Origin: Zoogloea sp. | GTDB lineage: Bacteria > Pseudomonadota > Gammaproteobacteria > Burkholderiales > Rhodocyclaceae | Assembly: GCA_016720685.1 (NCBI GenBank) | Contig: JADKKC010000001.1 | Span: forward strand, 308,112 to 372,111 | Direction of reading: 5' to 3' | Length of the DNA: 64,000 nucleotides | Shown: positions 45,655-55,145 of the stretch, piece by piece | How positions within the stretch are numbered: position 1 is the first letter of the stretch | Layout: each line of letters opens with the position of its first letter | Notes under the pieces: generated by a model | The model's database searches: none | What the model saw: only the letters and a program-made list of their open reading frames with translations | Told to the model about the DNA's origin: nothing | Position numbers and translations under genes: made by a program

Positions 45655-46077
45655 TTGTTTTGTCTCCTGGGTTTTTGTTCTTGTTGGTTGAGTGTGTGGT
45701 GCTTGTTTGAAGCGCCGTTGGCCGGGACTCGCCCTGGCGGCCGACCTGCTTTCTTGCGTCGCCAAGAAAGCAGGCAAAGAAGGCGACCCGGCTTCACCGG
45801 TCGGCCTGCGGTCGACTCCCCTGCGCTGCTCGCAACAGGCGGCCGGCGCAGAACTCGCCCTTCGGGCTCAGACAGCTGCGCCGGACTTCTCCGCCTGTTG
45901 CTGCGCGGATCAAAGGATCAGACGGGCTTTGGTCGGCTACCCTGCCTCTTCGGGATGGTTAGCCGGTTTCTTTGGGGTCGCTGTCGGGGCGAATTTTTCG
46001 CCTCGACAGCTCTCGCGTTGTAAAGGTGCGCTGAAACCGTAGCGAGATCGGCGGCCGCAGTAGGTTTATGCGTACCT
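45655..46077. other. 423-bp non-coding intergenic block of a repeat-like type
   Basis: No frame with a plausible protein is seen. The block holds a fold-back of TTTCTTGCGTCGCCAAGAAA type (about 45751-45770), then segments such as GGCGACCCGGCTTCACCGGT and a palindromic CTGTCGGGGCGAATTTTTCG (about 45981-46000) followed by CCTCGACAG. I recall closely similar intergenic blocks, often mis-annotated as short proteins, in many proteobacteria. It separates the dehydrogenase and racemase genes. Confidence 0.5.
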
Positions 46078-47213
46078 TTATTCGCCGGCGATGGTGCGGC
46101 CGATGACGAGCCGCTGGATGTCGTTGGCGCCTTCGTAGATCTGGCACACGCGCACGTCGCGGGCGATGCGCTCGACCGGCGATTCGTCGGTGTAGCCGCA
46201 GCCGCCGTGGATCTGGATGGCGTCGGAGCAGACCTTCTCGGCCATCTCGAGGCGAACATCTTGGCCATCGAGGCTTCCTTGAGGCAGGGCTTGCCGGCGT
46301 CCTTGAGCATGGCGGCGCGCCATACCATCAGGCGGGCGGCGTCGAGCTGGGTGGCCATGTCGGCGAGGCGGAAGTTGACGGCCTGGTGTTCGATGATCGG
46401 CACGCCGAAGGTCTGGCGGTCCTTGGCGTAGCGCACCGCGGCTTCGAAGGCGGAGCGGGCCATGCCGACGGCCTGGGAGGCGATGCCGATGCGGCCGGCT
46501 TCGAGGTTGGACAGGGCGATCTTGTAGCCTTCGCCTTCCTTGCCGAGCAGCGCCGAGGCGGGCACGCGGCAGTTCTCGAAGACGATCTGGCAGGTGTCGG
46601 AGGCGTGCTGGCCCATCTTGCGTTCGATGCGGGCGACGCTGTAGCCGGGCGTGGCGGTGGGCACCAGGAAGCAGGAAATGCCCCGCTTGCCGGCGGCCTT
46701 GTTGGTGACGGCGAAGACGATGGCCATGTCGGCGTACTTGCCGGTGGTGATGTAGTGCTTGACGCCGTTGATCACGAAATCGTCACCGTCGCGGTCGGCG
46801 CGGGTGGTGATGGCCGAGGCGTCGGAGCCGGTGTGGGGTTCGGTGAGGCAGAAGCAGCCGAGCTTTTCGCCGCGGGCCAGGGGCTTGAGCCATTCTTCCT
46901 TCTGGGCGTCGGTGCCGTACTTGTTGGTGATGCCGCAGGGCAGCGAATTCTGCACGCTGACGATGGTGGAGGTGGCGCCGTCGCCGGCGGCGATTTCTTC
47001 CAGCGCGAGCACCAGCGACATGTAATCCATGCCGGCACCGCCCCATTCTTCGGGCACGCACATGCCGAGGGCGCCGAGTTCGCCGAGTTCCTTGAGGGCC
47101 TGGGCCGGGAAGGTGCTGTTGCGATCCCATTCGGCGGCGAAGGGCGCGAGGCGCTCCTGGGCAAAGGCACGGAGGGAGTCGCGGATCATTTCCTGTTCTT
47201 GGGTGAGGATCAT
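46078..47213 (-). pseudogene. Acyl-CoA dehydrogenase (short/branched-chain), interrupted by one single-base loss
   Basis: An FAD-dependent acyl-CoA dehydrogenase that forms 2-enoyl-CoA and passes electrons to ETF. Blocks seen are CFCLTEPHTGSDASAITT, KMGQHASDTCQIVFENC, IASQAVGMARSAFEAAVRYAKDRQTFG and IQIHGGCGYTDESPVERIARD. The catalytic Glu is expected in YTDESPVER. At about 46255 the frame slips after MFAS; one added G gives EMAEKVCSDAIQIHGG and the normal end IGRTIAGE at 46078. Restored length is 378 residues, the family norm. The gene is probably functional in reality. Confidence 0.88.
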
Positions 47214-47267
47214 GGTTGTCTCTTGATTATGGGTTCGGCCGCGGGGCGATGGCGTGGCTGGCGGCGG

Positions 47268-47386
47268 GTGTCGGGTTACTGCGCCAACCCGACCTGCGTG
47301 GGTGCTGCGGGCGTCGGGTTACGCTGCGCTAACCCGACCTACAGTGATGCGTAGGTCGGGTTAGCCCGCAGGGCGTAACCCGACAC
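47268..47386. repeat. Three REP-like palindromes of the GTCGGGTTA family
   Basis: Copies lie at 47268-47295, 47311-47341 and 47351-47386, alternating in orientation, between the thiolase and dehydrogenase genes. They share GTCGGGTTACGCTGCGCTAA and CCCGACCTA-type arms with the two copies near 43.5 kb. Confidence 0.75.
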
Positions 47387-47402
47387 GACAAGGCTCCGTG
47401 CC

Positions 47403-48592
47403 TCAGAGCATCTCGACGGCGAGGGCCGTTGCTTCGCCGCCGCCGATGCAGAGGCTGGCGATGCCCTTCTTGCCGCCGGTCTTTTGCAGGGCGCCCAGCA
47501 GCGTGACGATGATGCGGGCACCGGAGGCGCCGATGGGGTGGCCGAGGGCGCAGGCGCCGCCGTGGATGTTCACCTTGGCGTGGTCGAGCTTGAGGTCACG
47601 GATGGCGGCCATGGTGACCACGGCGAAGGCTTCGTTGATCTCCCACAGGTCGACATCGGCGGTGGTCCAGCCGGTCTTGGCCAGCACCTTCTGCATCGCG
47701 CCGACCGGGGCGGTGGCGAAGAGGGCGGGCTGGTGGGCGTGGGTGCTGTGGCCGACGATTTTGGCCAGCGGCTTCAAGCCCTTGGCGGCGGCGGTGGAGG
47801 CGCGCATCATCACCAGCGCGGCGGCACCGTCGGAGATGGAGCTGGAGTTGGCCGGGGTCACCGTGCCGTCCTTCTTGAAGGCCGGCTTGAGACTGGGGAT
47901 CTTGTCGATGTTGGCCTTGGGCGGCTGCTCGTCGCTGGAGATGGTCACGTCGCCCTTGCGGCCGGCAACGGTGACGGGGGCGATTTCCACGCGAAGGAGC
48001 CGTCCTTGATGGCCGTCTGGGCGCGGGTGGTGGACGTGATGGCGTAGGCGTCCTGCTCTTCGCGGGTGAAGCCGTAGTTGCCGGCGCACTCTTCGGCAAA
48101 GGCGCCCATCAGGCGGCCCTTGTCGTAGGCGTCTTCGAGGCCGTCGAGGAACATGTGGTCGAGGATCTGGCCGTGGCCGAGGCGGTAGCCGCCGCGGGCC
48201 TTGGGCAGGATGTAGGGGGCGTTGGTCATGGATTCCATGCCGCCCGCGACCATCACGTCGTTGGTGCCGGCGACAAGCAGGTCGTGGGCCAGCATGGTGG
48301 CCTTCATGCCCGAGCCGCACATTTTGTTGACCGTGGTGCAGCCGGCCGACAGCGGCAGGCTGGCGGCGAGGGCGGCCTGGCGGGCGGGCGCCTGGCCGAG
48401 GCCGGCGGGCAGCACACAGCCGAAGATCACTTCCTCGACGGCTTCGGCCGACATGCCGGCGCGCTCGACGGCGGCCTTGATGGCCACGCCGCCCAGCTGG
48501 GGCGCGGTGAGGCTGGCGAAGTCGCCCTGGAAGCCGCCCATCGGGGTGCGGGCTGCGGAAACGATGACGATGGGATCGTTGGTGGTGGTCAT
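47403..48592 (-). pseudogene. Acetyl-CoA acetyltransferase (thiolase), interrupted by one single-base loss
   Basis: A thiolase cleaving or forming 3-ketoacyl-CoA. The nucleophilic Cys is in TTVNKMCGSGMKA; the base residues are in NIHGGACALGHPIGASGAR and in GIASLCIGGGEATALAVE. The start is MTTTNDPIVIVSAARTPMGG at 48592. At about 47992 the frame slips within FA(W); one added G gives FAVEIAPVTVAGRKGDV and a 396-residue enzyme. Within this cluster it would split 2-methylacetoacetyl-CoA into acetyl-CoA and propionyl-CoA. Confidence 0.88.
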
Positions 48593-48674
48593 GGAAAAAC
48601 CTTTCGTGAATTCGGGTGGGGTGCGCAAGAGGCGAAGGGGCGCGACCCGCTGGTCGCGGCCCCGGGCAGGGTTC

Positions 48675-49439
48675 TTACTTGGCGGCCATGCGGATGGCAC
48701 CGTCGAGGCGGATGACCTCGCCGTTCAGGTAGCCGTTGCTGAAGATGTGCTCGACCAGCGCGGCAAACTCGGCCGGCTTGCCCATGCGGGAGGGGAAGGG
48801 AACCATCTTGCCGAGGGCGTCCTGCACGTCGTCGGGCATGCCGAGGAGCATCGGGGTTTCCATGATGCCGGGGGCGATGGTCATCACGCGGATGCCGGTG
48901 CGGCACAGTTCGCGGGCGATCGGCAGGGTCATGGCCACGACGCCGCCCTTGGATGCCGCGTAGCCGGCCTGGCCGAGCTGGCCGTCGAAGGCGGCCACCG
49001 AGGCGGTGCTGACGATCACGCCGCGCTCGCCGCCGGCGTTGGGCTCGTTCTTGTTCATGATCTCGGCGGCGAGCCGGATCATGTTGAAGCTGCCGATCAG
49101 GTTGATGGTGATCGTGCGGGTGAAGGATTCCAGCTTGTGGGGGCCGTCGCGGCCGACGATCTTCTCGGCCGGGGCGATGCCGGCACAGTTCACCAGCCCG
49201 CGCAGCGTGCCCATTTCGGCAGCGGCGGCGAAGGCGCCTTTGGCGCTGTCTTCATTGGTCACGTCGGTGGTGACGAAGCGGACGTTGGCGCCCAGTTCGG
49301 CAGCCAGCGCTGCGCCGGCTTCCTTGTTCACGTCGGCCAGCACGGCCTTGCCGCCTGCCGCCACGATCATCCGCGCGGTGGCTGCGCCAAGGCCGGAACC
49401 GCCGCCGGTCACCACGAATACGTTGCCCTTGATCTCCAT
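48675..49439 (-). CDS. SDR-type 3-hydroxyacyl-CoA dehydrogenase (HSD10-like)
   Basis: A 254-residue short-chain dehydrogenase close to type II 3-hydroxyacyl-CoA / 2-methyl-3-hydroxybutyryl-CoA dehydrogenase. Seen are VVTGGGSGLGAATARM, LADVNKEAG, LVNCAGIAPAEK, IVSTASVAAFDGQLGQAGYAASKGG (Ser and Y-x3-K) and the C-terminal PPMLLGMP-like TPMLLGMPDDVQDALG. It is the first gene of the operon, divergent from the AraC-type regulator by about 210 bp. Confidence 0.92.
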   Translation of the reverse strand: MEIKGNVFVVTGGGSGLGAATARMIVAAGGKAVLADVNKEAGAALAAELGANVRFVTTDVTNEDSAKGAFAAAAEMGTLRGLVNCAGIAPAEKIVGRDGPHKLESFTRTITINLIGSFNMIRLAAEIMNKNEPNAGGERGVIVSTASVAAFDGQLGQAGYAASKGGVVAMTLPIARELCRTGIRVMTIAPGIMETPMLLGMPDDVQDALGKMVPFPSRMGKPAEFAALVEHIFSNGYLNGEVIRLDGAIRMAAK

Positions 49440-49651
49440 GAAGCTCTCCTGATTGCTGTCGGTGAATGGGTTGCCCGCGGGGGCTCGATGTGTGGCGCAG
49501 TCTAGGGCCTCGCCGGGCTGGCCTCCATGCCATAAACGATCAATGTGAATGATAGAATTTGCCATATTGCGGCGCCGCAAACCCTGGGCCGAAGCGCTGC
49601 AAAATGGCCTCGTCAGCCTCCGGCCGCCGCAAGACTTTTTCCGGTTTCCAC

Positions 49652-50683
49652 ATGCCCCTGCTGCGCGATCGTACCTCCGACAAAGGCACCATCTCCATCG
49701 GCTTCGTCCAGGAGGCGCTGGTCGGCGTGCGTGAGCGGGGTTTCGATGCCCTCGATCTGCTCAATCGCGCCGGCATTTCGCCCGAACTCCTCAACGCCCC
49801 GCAGGCGCGGGTTTCGTCGGCGCACTTCGGTTTGCTGTGGCACCTGATCGCCGAGGCGATGGACGACGAGTTTTTCGGCATGGACAGCCACCCGATGAAG
49901 GCCGGCAGCTTCACGCTGCTGTGCCACAGCGTGATTCACTGCGACACCCTGGAGCGGGCCCTGCGCCGGGCGCTGCGCTTCTTTCGCCTGATCCTCGACG
50001 ACATGGAAGGCGAGCTCCAGGCCGATGGCGCAAGCGCCCGGGTGGTGATCAAGGAGCGCCACCCCGAGCCGGGGCGGGCCTTTGCCAGCGGCACCTTCCT
50101 GATCATGCTGCACGGGCTTGCCTGCTGGCTGGTGGGGCGGCGGATTCCGCTGGATTCGGCGCGCTTTCGCTGCGCCGAGCCCGCTTACAGCCCCGAGTGG
50201 CGGGTGCTGTTTTCACCCGACCTGCGTTTTGGCGAGCCGGAAACCGCGATTGCCTTTCCGGCTGAATTCCTGGCCATGGCCAATGTGCAGAACGAGCGCA
50301 CGATGAAGGTTTTCCTGCGCAGTGCGCCGGCCAACTTTCTCGTCAAATACCGCAACAGCGACGGCCTCGTGGCGCGCATCCGCCGCCAGTTGCGCCACAT
50401 CCCGCCCGATACCTGGCCGGACTTTGAAACCCTGGCCCAGCAGCTCCACAGCTCGGTCTCGACCCTGCGCCGTCACTTGCTGGATGAAGGCCAGTCCTAC
50501 CAGTCGATCAAGGACGATCTGCGCCGCGACCTGGCCATCAGCCAGTTGTGCCACTCCGAAAAGTCGGTGCTCGACATCGCCCTCGACCTGGGCTTTGCCG
50601 AGGCCAGCGCCTTTCACCGGGCTTTCAAGAAATGGACCGGCGCGCGGCCCGGCGAATACCGGCGGGCGCTGGCGGGGCAATAG
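49652..50683 (+). CDS. AraC family transcriptional regulator
   Basis: A regulator of about 343 residues with the N-terminal Arabinose_bd-type ligand domain of the OruR/ArgR-like group (SIGFVQEALVGVRERGFDA, GMDSHPMKAGSFTLLCHSVI). The C-terminal AraC double helix-turn-helix reads LAQQLHSSVSTLRRHLLDEGQSYQ and VLDIALDLGFAEASAFHRAFKKWTG. ATG 49652 is chosen; in-frame starts further upstream add only low-complexity residues. Its divergent position makes it the likely activator of the acyl-CoA operon. Confidence 0.9.
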   Translation: MPLLRDRTSDKGTISIGFVQEALVGVRERGFDALDLLNRAGISPELLNAPQARVSSAHFGLLWHLIAEAMDDEFFGMDSHPMKAGSFTLLCHSVIHCDTLERALRRALRFFRLILDDMEGELQADGASARVVIKERHPEPGRAFASGTFLIMLHGLACWLVGRRIPLDSARFRCAEPAYSPEWRVLFSPDLRFGEPETAIAFPAEFLAMANVQNERTMKVFLRSAPANFLVKYRNSDGLVARIRRQLRHIPPDTWPDFETLAQQLHSSVSTLRRHLLDEGQSYQSIKDDLRRDLAISQLCHSEKSVLDIALDLGFAEASAFHRAFKKWTGARPGEYRRALAGQ

Positions 50684-50924
50684 AAAAGGCGCGGTCACCG
50701 TGTGCAGTGGTAAGCCAATGGGGTTTTGCTGACCTGGAAGACTTGAGAGGGCTATCCTCCCCCTGTTGGGAGAATTCATTTGCTCTCAATCGGTAAGAAC
50801 AGGGCAGTTGCTTGGCCTGGCGCCTGCGGGCGAATGAATTCACCCCTGCGGGATGGGCGCGCTAGCGAGTGGCTTGCCACGGTTAGCGGTGACAGCGCAG
50901 CAGGAAAAGGGGAGGGCAAGCGCC

Positions 50925-53843
50925 ATGACGACCGACAGCGACACCGTAAGGCGCCGTTTCCGTTTTCCGCTCCATATCCACATCTCGACGCTGTTCTTCC
51001 TGCTGGTGCTGATCGCCGGCGGGAGCATCGCCTGGTATTCCTACGCCCGCAGCGCCGACATGCTGGAGCGGGCGGCGGGAGACTTGCTGAGGCGTATCTC
51101 GCGCCAGACCGTGGTCGAGACCGAAACCCTGCTGCAGCCGGTTGGCGCCGCGGTGCGCCTGCTCGCCCTGCAGCCGGTAGTGCGGGCCACCAGCCTGGCC
51201 GAAAGGCGGGCCGGCCTGCCCGCGCTGCGCGAGGCGCTGCTCGCCTCGCCGTCGGTGACGGCCTACTACGTGGGCTACGCGGATGGTGATTTCTTCATGC
51301 TGATGCGCCTCGCCGACGATGCGGACCGGCGCCTGGTCGGCGCGCCACCGGGCGCGGCCTACCTGATCCAGAGCATCGCCGGGGATGACGGGCAGTTCAT
51401 CTTTCTCGATGCGGCAATGGCCGACATGCGCGCCGATCCGCGACCGGACTACCCGGCCATCTACGATCCCCGCCGTCGCGGCTGGTTCGTTGCCGCCCTG
51501 GCCAGCGCCGAGCCGGTGCAGACGCCGCCCTACCTGTTTGCCTCCACCCGCAAGCTGGGCCTCACGCTGGCGCGCCGGGCCGACGGCGGGCGGGCCGTGG
51601 TGGGTGCCGACATCCGTCTCGCCACCCTCGACGACACCCTGCGCCGGCAGCGCATCACGCCGGGCTCGCAACTGGTGCTGTTCGACGCCGACTTGCGGGT
51701 GATGGCCTATTCCGAGCCCGGCTGGCTGCCGGTGGAAGGTGGCGAGGTCGAGCGGCCGCTGGTGTCGGGGCTGGCCGGTGGCGGGCTGGCGGCGCTGGTG
51801 GCCCAGGTGCCGCGATCGGAAGGCCCCGAGGGGCCGCGGCTCACCGCTTTCGACGTCGCTGGCCGCGGCTGGCACGGCGCGGTGGCCCGCCTGCCGGTGC
51901 AGGGCGGCCGTCCGATCTACCTGGGTGTGGCGATTCCCGACGACGAACTGCTGACCGATGCCCGAGCCATCCGCGACCGTTCGATCATCGCGACCCTGCT
52001 GGTCATTCTGCTGGCGCTGCCCTTCGCCTACATAGCCGCCCGGCTGGTGTCGCGGCCGATCCGCGAGCTGGCAGAGGAAACCGCGGCGATCCGGCGCTTC
52101 GATTTCGCCGAGCCGGTGGCGATCCGTTCGGTGGTGCGCGAGGTGGACGACCTCGCCGGCGATCTGGGCTCGATGAAGGGCGCGATCCGGCGCTTTCTCG
52201 ACATCGCCTCGGTGATGGCGGCGGAGTCGGACTTCGACCGCCTGCTGCCGCGGCTGGTGGACGAGACGCTGGCGGTGGTTGGCGCCCGTGCCGGCGCCCT
52301 GTACCTGGCCGGCAGCGGCGACGAGCTGGAGGCGATGACCCTGCGCGGTGCCGACGGCCTCAGCTTGCCGGTCGGGGTGGCGCCGCCGGGCGCCGACATG
52401 GCCGGGCTGGTGGGCGCCGGAGCCCGTTCGGCGGTGAATCAGCTGCGCGCCGGCCACGCTGCCGGGCGCAGCTGCACGACGCTCTTCGAGGCCCTGCAGG
52501 CGGAGACAATGGCCTGCCTGGTGGTGCCGCTTCTCGACCGCAAGCAGGAGCGCCTCGGCCTGCTGGTGCTGTGGTTCGCGCAGGCGCCGGCGGTGCACCT
52601 GGTCCATTTCGTCGAGGCTCTGTCCGGTTCGGCGGCGGTGTCGGTCGAGACGCGGGCACTGATCCGCGCCCAGAAGCAGCTTTTCGAATCCTTCATCCAG
52701 CTCCTTGCCGACGCCATCGATGCAAAGAGCCCCTACACCGGCGGCCATTGCGCCCGGGTGCCGGAACTCACCAAGCTGCTGGCCGGCGCCGCCTGCGCCG
52801 CCACCGACGGCCCCTTCCGTGACTTCACGCTCGGCGAGGAAGACTGGGAGGCGGTGCACATCGCGGCCTGGCTGCACGACTGCGGCAAGGTGACCACGCC
52901 CGAATACATCGTGGACAAGGCCACCAAGCTGGAAGTCCTCTACGACCGCATCCACGAGATCCGGATGCGCTTCGAGGTGCTCAAGCGCGACGCCGAGATC
53001 GCCTGCTGGCAGGCTATTGCCGGTGGTGCCGACGAGGCCGCCGCGCGCGCCGCGCTGGCCGCCGGATGGGCGCTTCTCGACGAGGAGTTCGCCTTCGTCG
53101 CGGCCTGCAACGAGGGCGGCGAGGAGATTGACCCGGCGCGCGTCGAGCGTCTGCAGCAGATCGCCGCGCGCACCTGGCTGCGCACCCTCGACGACCGCCT
53201 CGGCGTCTCGCCGGACGAGCTGCGCCGCAAGGGGCCGGCGGTGGCCTTGCCGGTGCTTGAGGCGCTCCTCGCCGACAAGCCCGAGCACCGCGTCGCGCGC
53301 GGCGCGGACGAGCTCATCCCGGCCGATAACCCGTGGGGTTTCCGGCTGCAGGTGCCGGCGCTGCTGTACAACCGGGGCGAGCTGACCAACCTGTCGATCG
53401 GCCGCGGCACCCTCACCGACGAGGACCGCTACAAGATCAACGAGCACATTGTCCAGACCATCCGGATGCTCGACGAACTGCCCTTCCCGCGCCACCTGAA
53501 GGCGGTGCCGGAGATCGCCGGCGGCCATCACGAAAAGATGGACGGTAGCGGCTATCCCCGCGGCCTGACCCGCGACCAGATGAGCCCGGTGGCGCGGATG
53601 ATGGCGATCGCCGACATCTTCGAGGCGCTCACCGCCGTCGACCGCCCGTACAAGAAGGGCAAGACCCTCTCGGAGGCAATCGGCATCATGGCCCGCATGC
53701 GCGATGAGGGGCACATCGACCCGGATCTGTTCGCGCTGCTCCTTAGCTCCGGCGTCTATCGCCAGTACGCCGAGCGCTACATGCCGAGTGCCTGCGTGGA
53801 TGAGGTGGACGTGGTGAAGCTGCTTGGCCGGCAGCACTATTGA
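50925..53843 (+). CDS. Membrane Cache-HAMP-GAF-HD-GYP protein with a long insert in the HD-GYP domain
   Basis: A 972-residue sensor. A membrane helix lies at about 20-40, a periplasmic dCache domain at 45-345, a second helix at 353-375, HAMP at 376-428, a GAF domain at 435-585 and an HD-GYP phosphodiesterase domain from 590. The HD pair is in AAWLHDCGK (651-652) and HH-x-MDGSGYPRG covers 868-880. The family hydrolyses cyclic di-GMP. The HD and GYP motifs are separated by about 224 residues instead of the usual 60-70, so roughly 150-160 extra residues are inserted (about 665-820, mostly helical). The ATG at 50925 follows GGGGAGG. Confidence 0.92.
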   Translation: MTTDSDTVRRRFRFPLHIHISTLFFLLVLIAGGSIAWYSYARSADMLERAAGDLLRRISRQTVVETETLLQPVGAAVRLLALQPVVRATSLAERRAGLPALREALLASPSVTAYYVGYADGDFFMLMRLADDADRRLVGAPPGAAYLIQSIAGDDGQFIFLDAAMADMRADPRPDYPAIYDPRRRGWFVAALASAEPVQTPPYLFASTRKLGLTLARRADGGRAVVGADIRLATLDDTLRRQRITPGSQLVLFDADLRVMAYSEPGWLPVEGGEVERPLVSGLAGGGLAALVAQVPRSEGPEGPRLTAFDVAGRGWHGAVARLPVQGGRPIYLGVAIPDDELLTDARAIRDRSIIATLLVILLALPFAYIAARLVSRPIRELAEETAAIRRFDFAEPVAIRSVVREVDDLAGDLGSMKGAIRRFLDIASVMAAESDFDRLLPRLVDETLAVVGARAGALYLAGSGDELEAMTLRGADGLSLPVGVAPPGADMAGLVGAGARSAVNQLRAGHAAGRSCTTLFEALQAETMACLVVPLLDRKQERLGLLVLWFAQAPAVHLVHFVEALSGSAAVSVETRALIRAQKQLFESFIQLLADAIDAKSPYTGGHCARVPELTKLLAGAACAATDGPFRDFTLGEEDWEAVHIAAWLHDCGKVTTPEYIVDKATKLEVLYDRIHEIRMRFEVLKRDAEIACWQAIAGGADEAAARAALAAGWALLDEEFAFVAACNEGGEEIDPARVERLQQIAARTWLRTLDDRLGVSPDELRRKGPAVALPVLEALLADKPEHRVARGADELIPADNPWGFRLQVPALLYNRGELTNLSIGRGTLTDEDRYKINEHIVQTIRMLDELPFPRHLKAVPEIAGGHHEKMDGSGYPRGLTRDQMSPVARMMAIADIFEALTAVDRPYKKGKTLSEAIGIMARMRDEGHIDPDLFALLLSSGVYRQYAERYMPSACVDEVDVVKLLGRQHY

Positions 53844-53973
53844 CCCGGCCCTTTGATTCCCTTGCCACCGTTCGGGCCGAGCGTGTGGTGGCTATTCAAC
53901 GACCGGGTTGATGAGCCCTCCCGGAGGGTGTTCCGTTTGCTTTGCGACAAGGAATGGTCGCGGATGATCTTGC

Positions 53974-53999
53974 GTGGGGGCGACTTCAGTCGCCCCCAC
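53974..53999. repeat. REP-like palindrome
   Basis: GTGGGGGCGACT-TC-AGTCGCCCCCAC is a perfect 12-base inverted repeat around TC. It shares its core with the aauR/aauS intergenic REP pair. It lies between the convergent HD-GYP and acyltransferase genes and may limit read-through. Confidence 0.75.
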
Positions 54000-54026
54000 A
54001 GTCTGCTGCGCAGCGGCCGGGGTGGG

Positions 54027-55145
54027 TCAGCCGCCGAGGTTGGTGGCGGCAAGCGCGGCCAGCCAGCCGCCGGCCACGACGCCGGCCGGAAAGAGCAGGC
54101 GGGTGCGGGTGGGCAGGTCGCGGCTTTCGACACGGCGATAGAACTGCTCGCCGCCGGCAATGCTCAGGGCCAGTGCCATGATCATTCCGATGGCGTTGAT
54201 GACCGGGTTGGCGGGGAAGAAACCGCTGACCGCGGCGTTCACCAGCAGGCTGAGCGGAAAGTGCACCAGGAAAACCGAGTAGGAAATCTGGGCCAGGCGG
54301 CCGACTGCCGCCGGCAGCGGCAGGGTGTGGAGCAGGCCGCTCCGCGCCGACAGGCCGAGAAAGAGCATCACGCCTGTTGCCACGGCGATGCGCTCGCGGA
54401 AATCCACGGCCAGCGCGGCCAGTGCAACCAGCGTGAGGGCCGCCAGCCACAGCCCGGAGCGGGGCTGGCGGACGGCCCAGCCGGCGAGAATGCCCAGCCC
54501 GAAGGCGCCGAAAAAGTAGAGCGCGGTTTCGTCCCAGAGGGCGTCGCGGTTGAAGCCGAACAGGGAGGCGAGGGTCATGCCGATGACGAGCAGCGGCGCG
54601 AGGGCCTGCAGCGCGGGGCGCGTGCCGGAAATCCGGTTGGGCAGCCACAGCAGCAGAACGGCCAGCGCGAAGAGCTGGAAGTCGATGGCCACGTACCACA
54701 CGCCGGCCGACAGGGCTTCCTGGTCGAGCAGGTCGTGCAGCAGCAGCACGTGGGCGAGCAACTGGCCGAGGTCGGGTGGATCGGAAATCGAGCGGTGGTC
54801 CATCCATACGGCGGCCACGGCTGAACAGGCGATGGCCAGCAGCAGGGCGGCCGAATAGGGCACCACGAGGCGCGCGTAGCGCTGGAGCAGCAGGTTGAGC
54901 GGCGTCTGGATCGCGGCGCCGCCGAGCGGGCCGAACCTGGCTGCGAACAGGAAGCCGGACGTGACCAGGAAAACCTGCACGGCCATGCGGGCGTATTCGA
55001 ACAGGAAGTCCATGAGCCCGGGCGCCAGTGGCTTGGCCACGTCGGCCATGGGGCCGTAGAAGGCCAGGTGGTGCAGGACGATCAGCACGCAGGCGGCAGC
55101 CTTGAGGGCGTCCACGGCGGGCATTCTTGAAGCTTCACGGCGCAT
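54027..55145 (-). CDS. Acyltransferase 3 family membrane protein
   Basis: A 372-residue integral membrane protein with about ten helices. The family start MPAVDALKAAACVLIVLHHLAFYGP contains the catalytic-type His pair region. Such enzymes (OafA/NodX group) O-acylate envelope glycans or lipids; the substrate here is unknown and no glycan genes adjoin. Start at 55145 (MRREASRMPAVDALK), with 55124 (MPAVDALK) as an alternative. Confidence 0.85.
   Translation of the reverse strand: MRREASRMPAVDALKAAACVLIVLHHLAFYGPMADVAKPLAPGLMDFLFEYARMAVQVFLVTSGFLFAARFGPLGGAAIQTPLNLLLQRYARLVVPYSAALLLAIACSAVAAVWMDHRSISDPPDLGQLLAHVLLLHDLLDQEALSAGVWYVAIDFQLFALAVLLLWLPNRISGTRPALQALAPLLVIGMTLASLFGFNRDALWDETALYFFGAFGLGILAGWAVRQPRSGLWLAALTLVALAALAVDFRERIAVATGVMLFLGLSARSGLLHTLPLPAAVGRLAQISYSVFLVHFPLSLLVNAAVSGFFPANPVINAIGMIMALALSIAGGEQFYRRVESRDLPTRTRLLFPAGVVAGGWLAALAATNLGG

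Noticed and set aside
45692..46042. Two overlapping short open frames in the intergenic block (for example with AKKAGKEGDPAS)
   Set aside because: They resemble the spurious proteins predicted from this recurrent intergenic sequence, with no ribosome site and poor codon pattern.
50684..50924. Possible cyclic di-GMP riboswitch before the HD-GYP gene
   Set aside because: The leader has only a partial inverted repeat (AATTCATT with AATGAATT). None of the conserved GEMM core sequences is present.
50883..53837. A 984-residue minus-strand open frame opposite the HD-GYP gene
   Set aside because: No domain is recognisable and the sequence is His/Arg/Gly-rich, as expected for the complement of the HD-GYP gene, whose motifs are intact.
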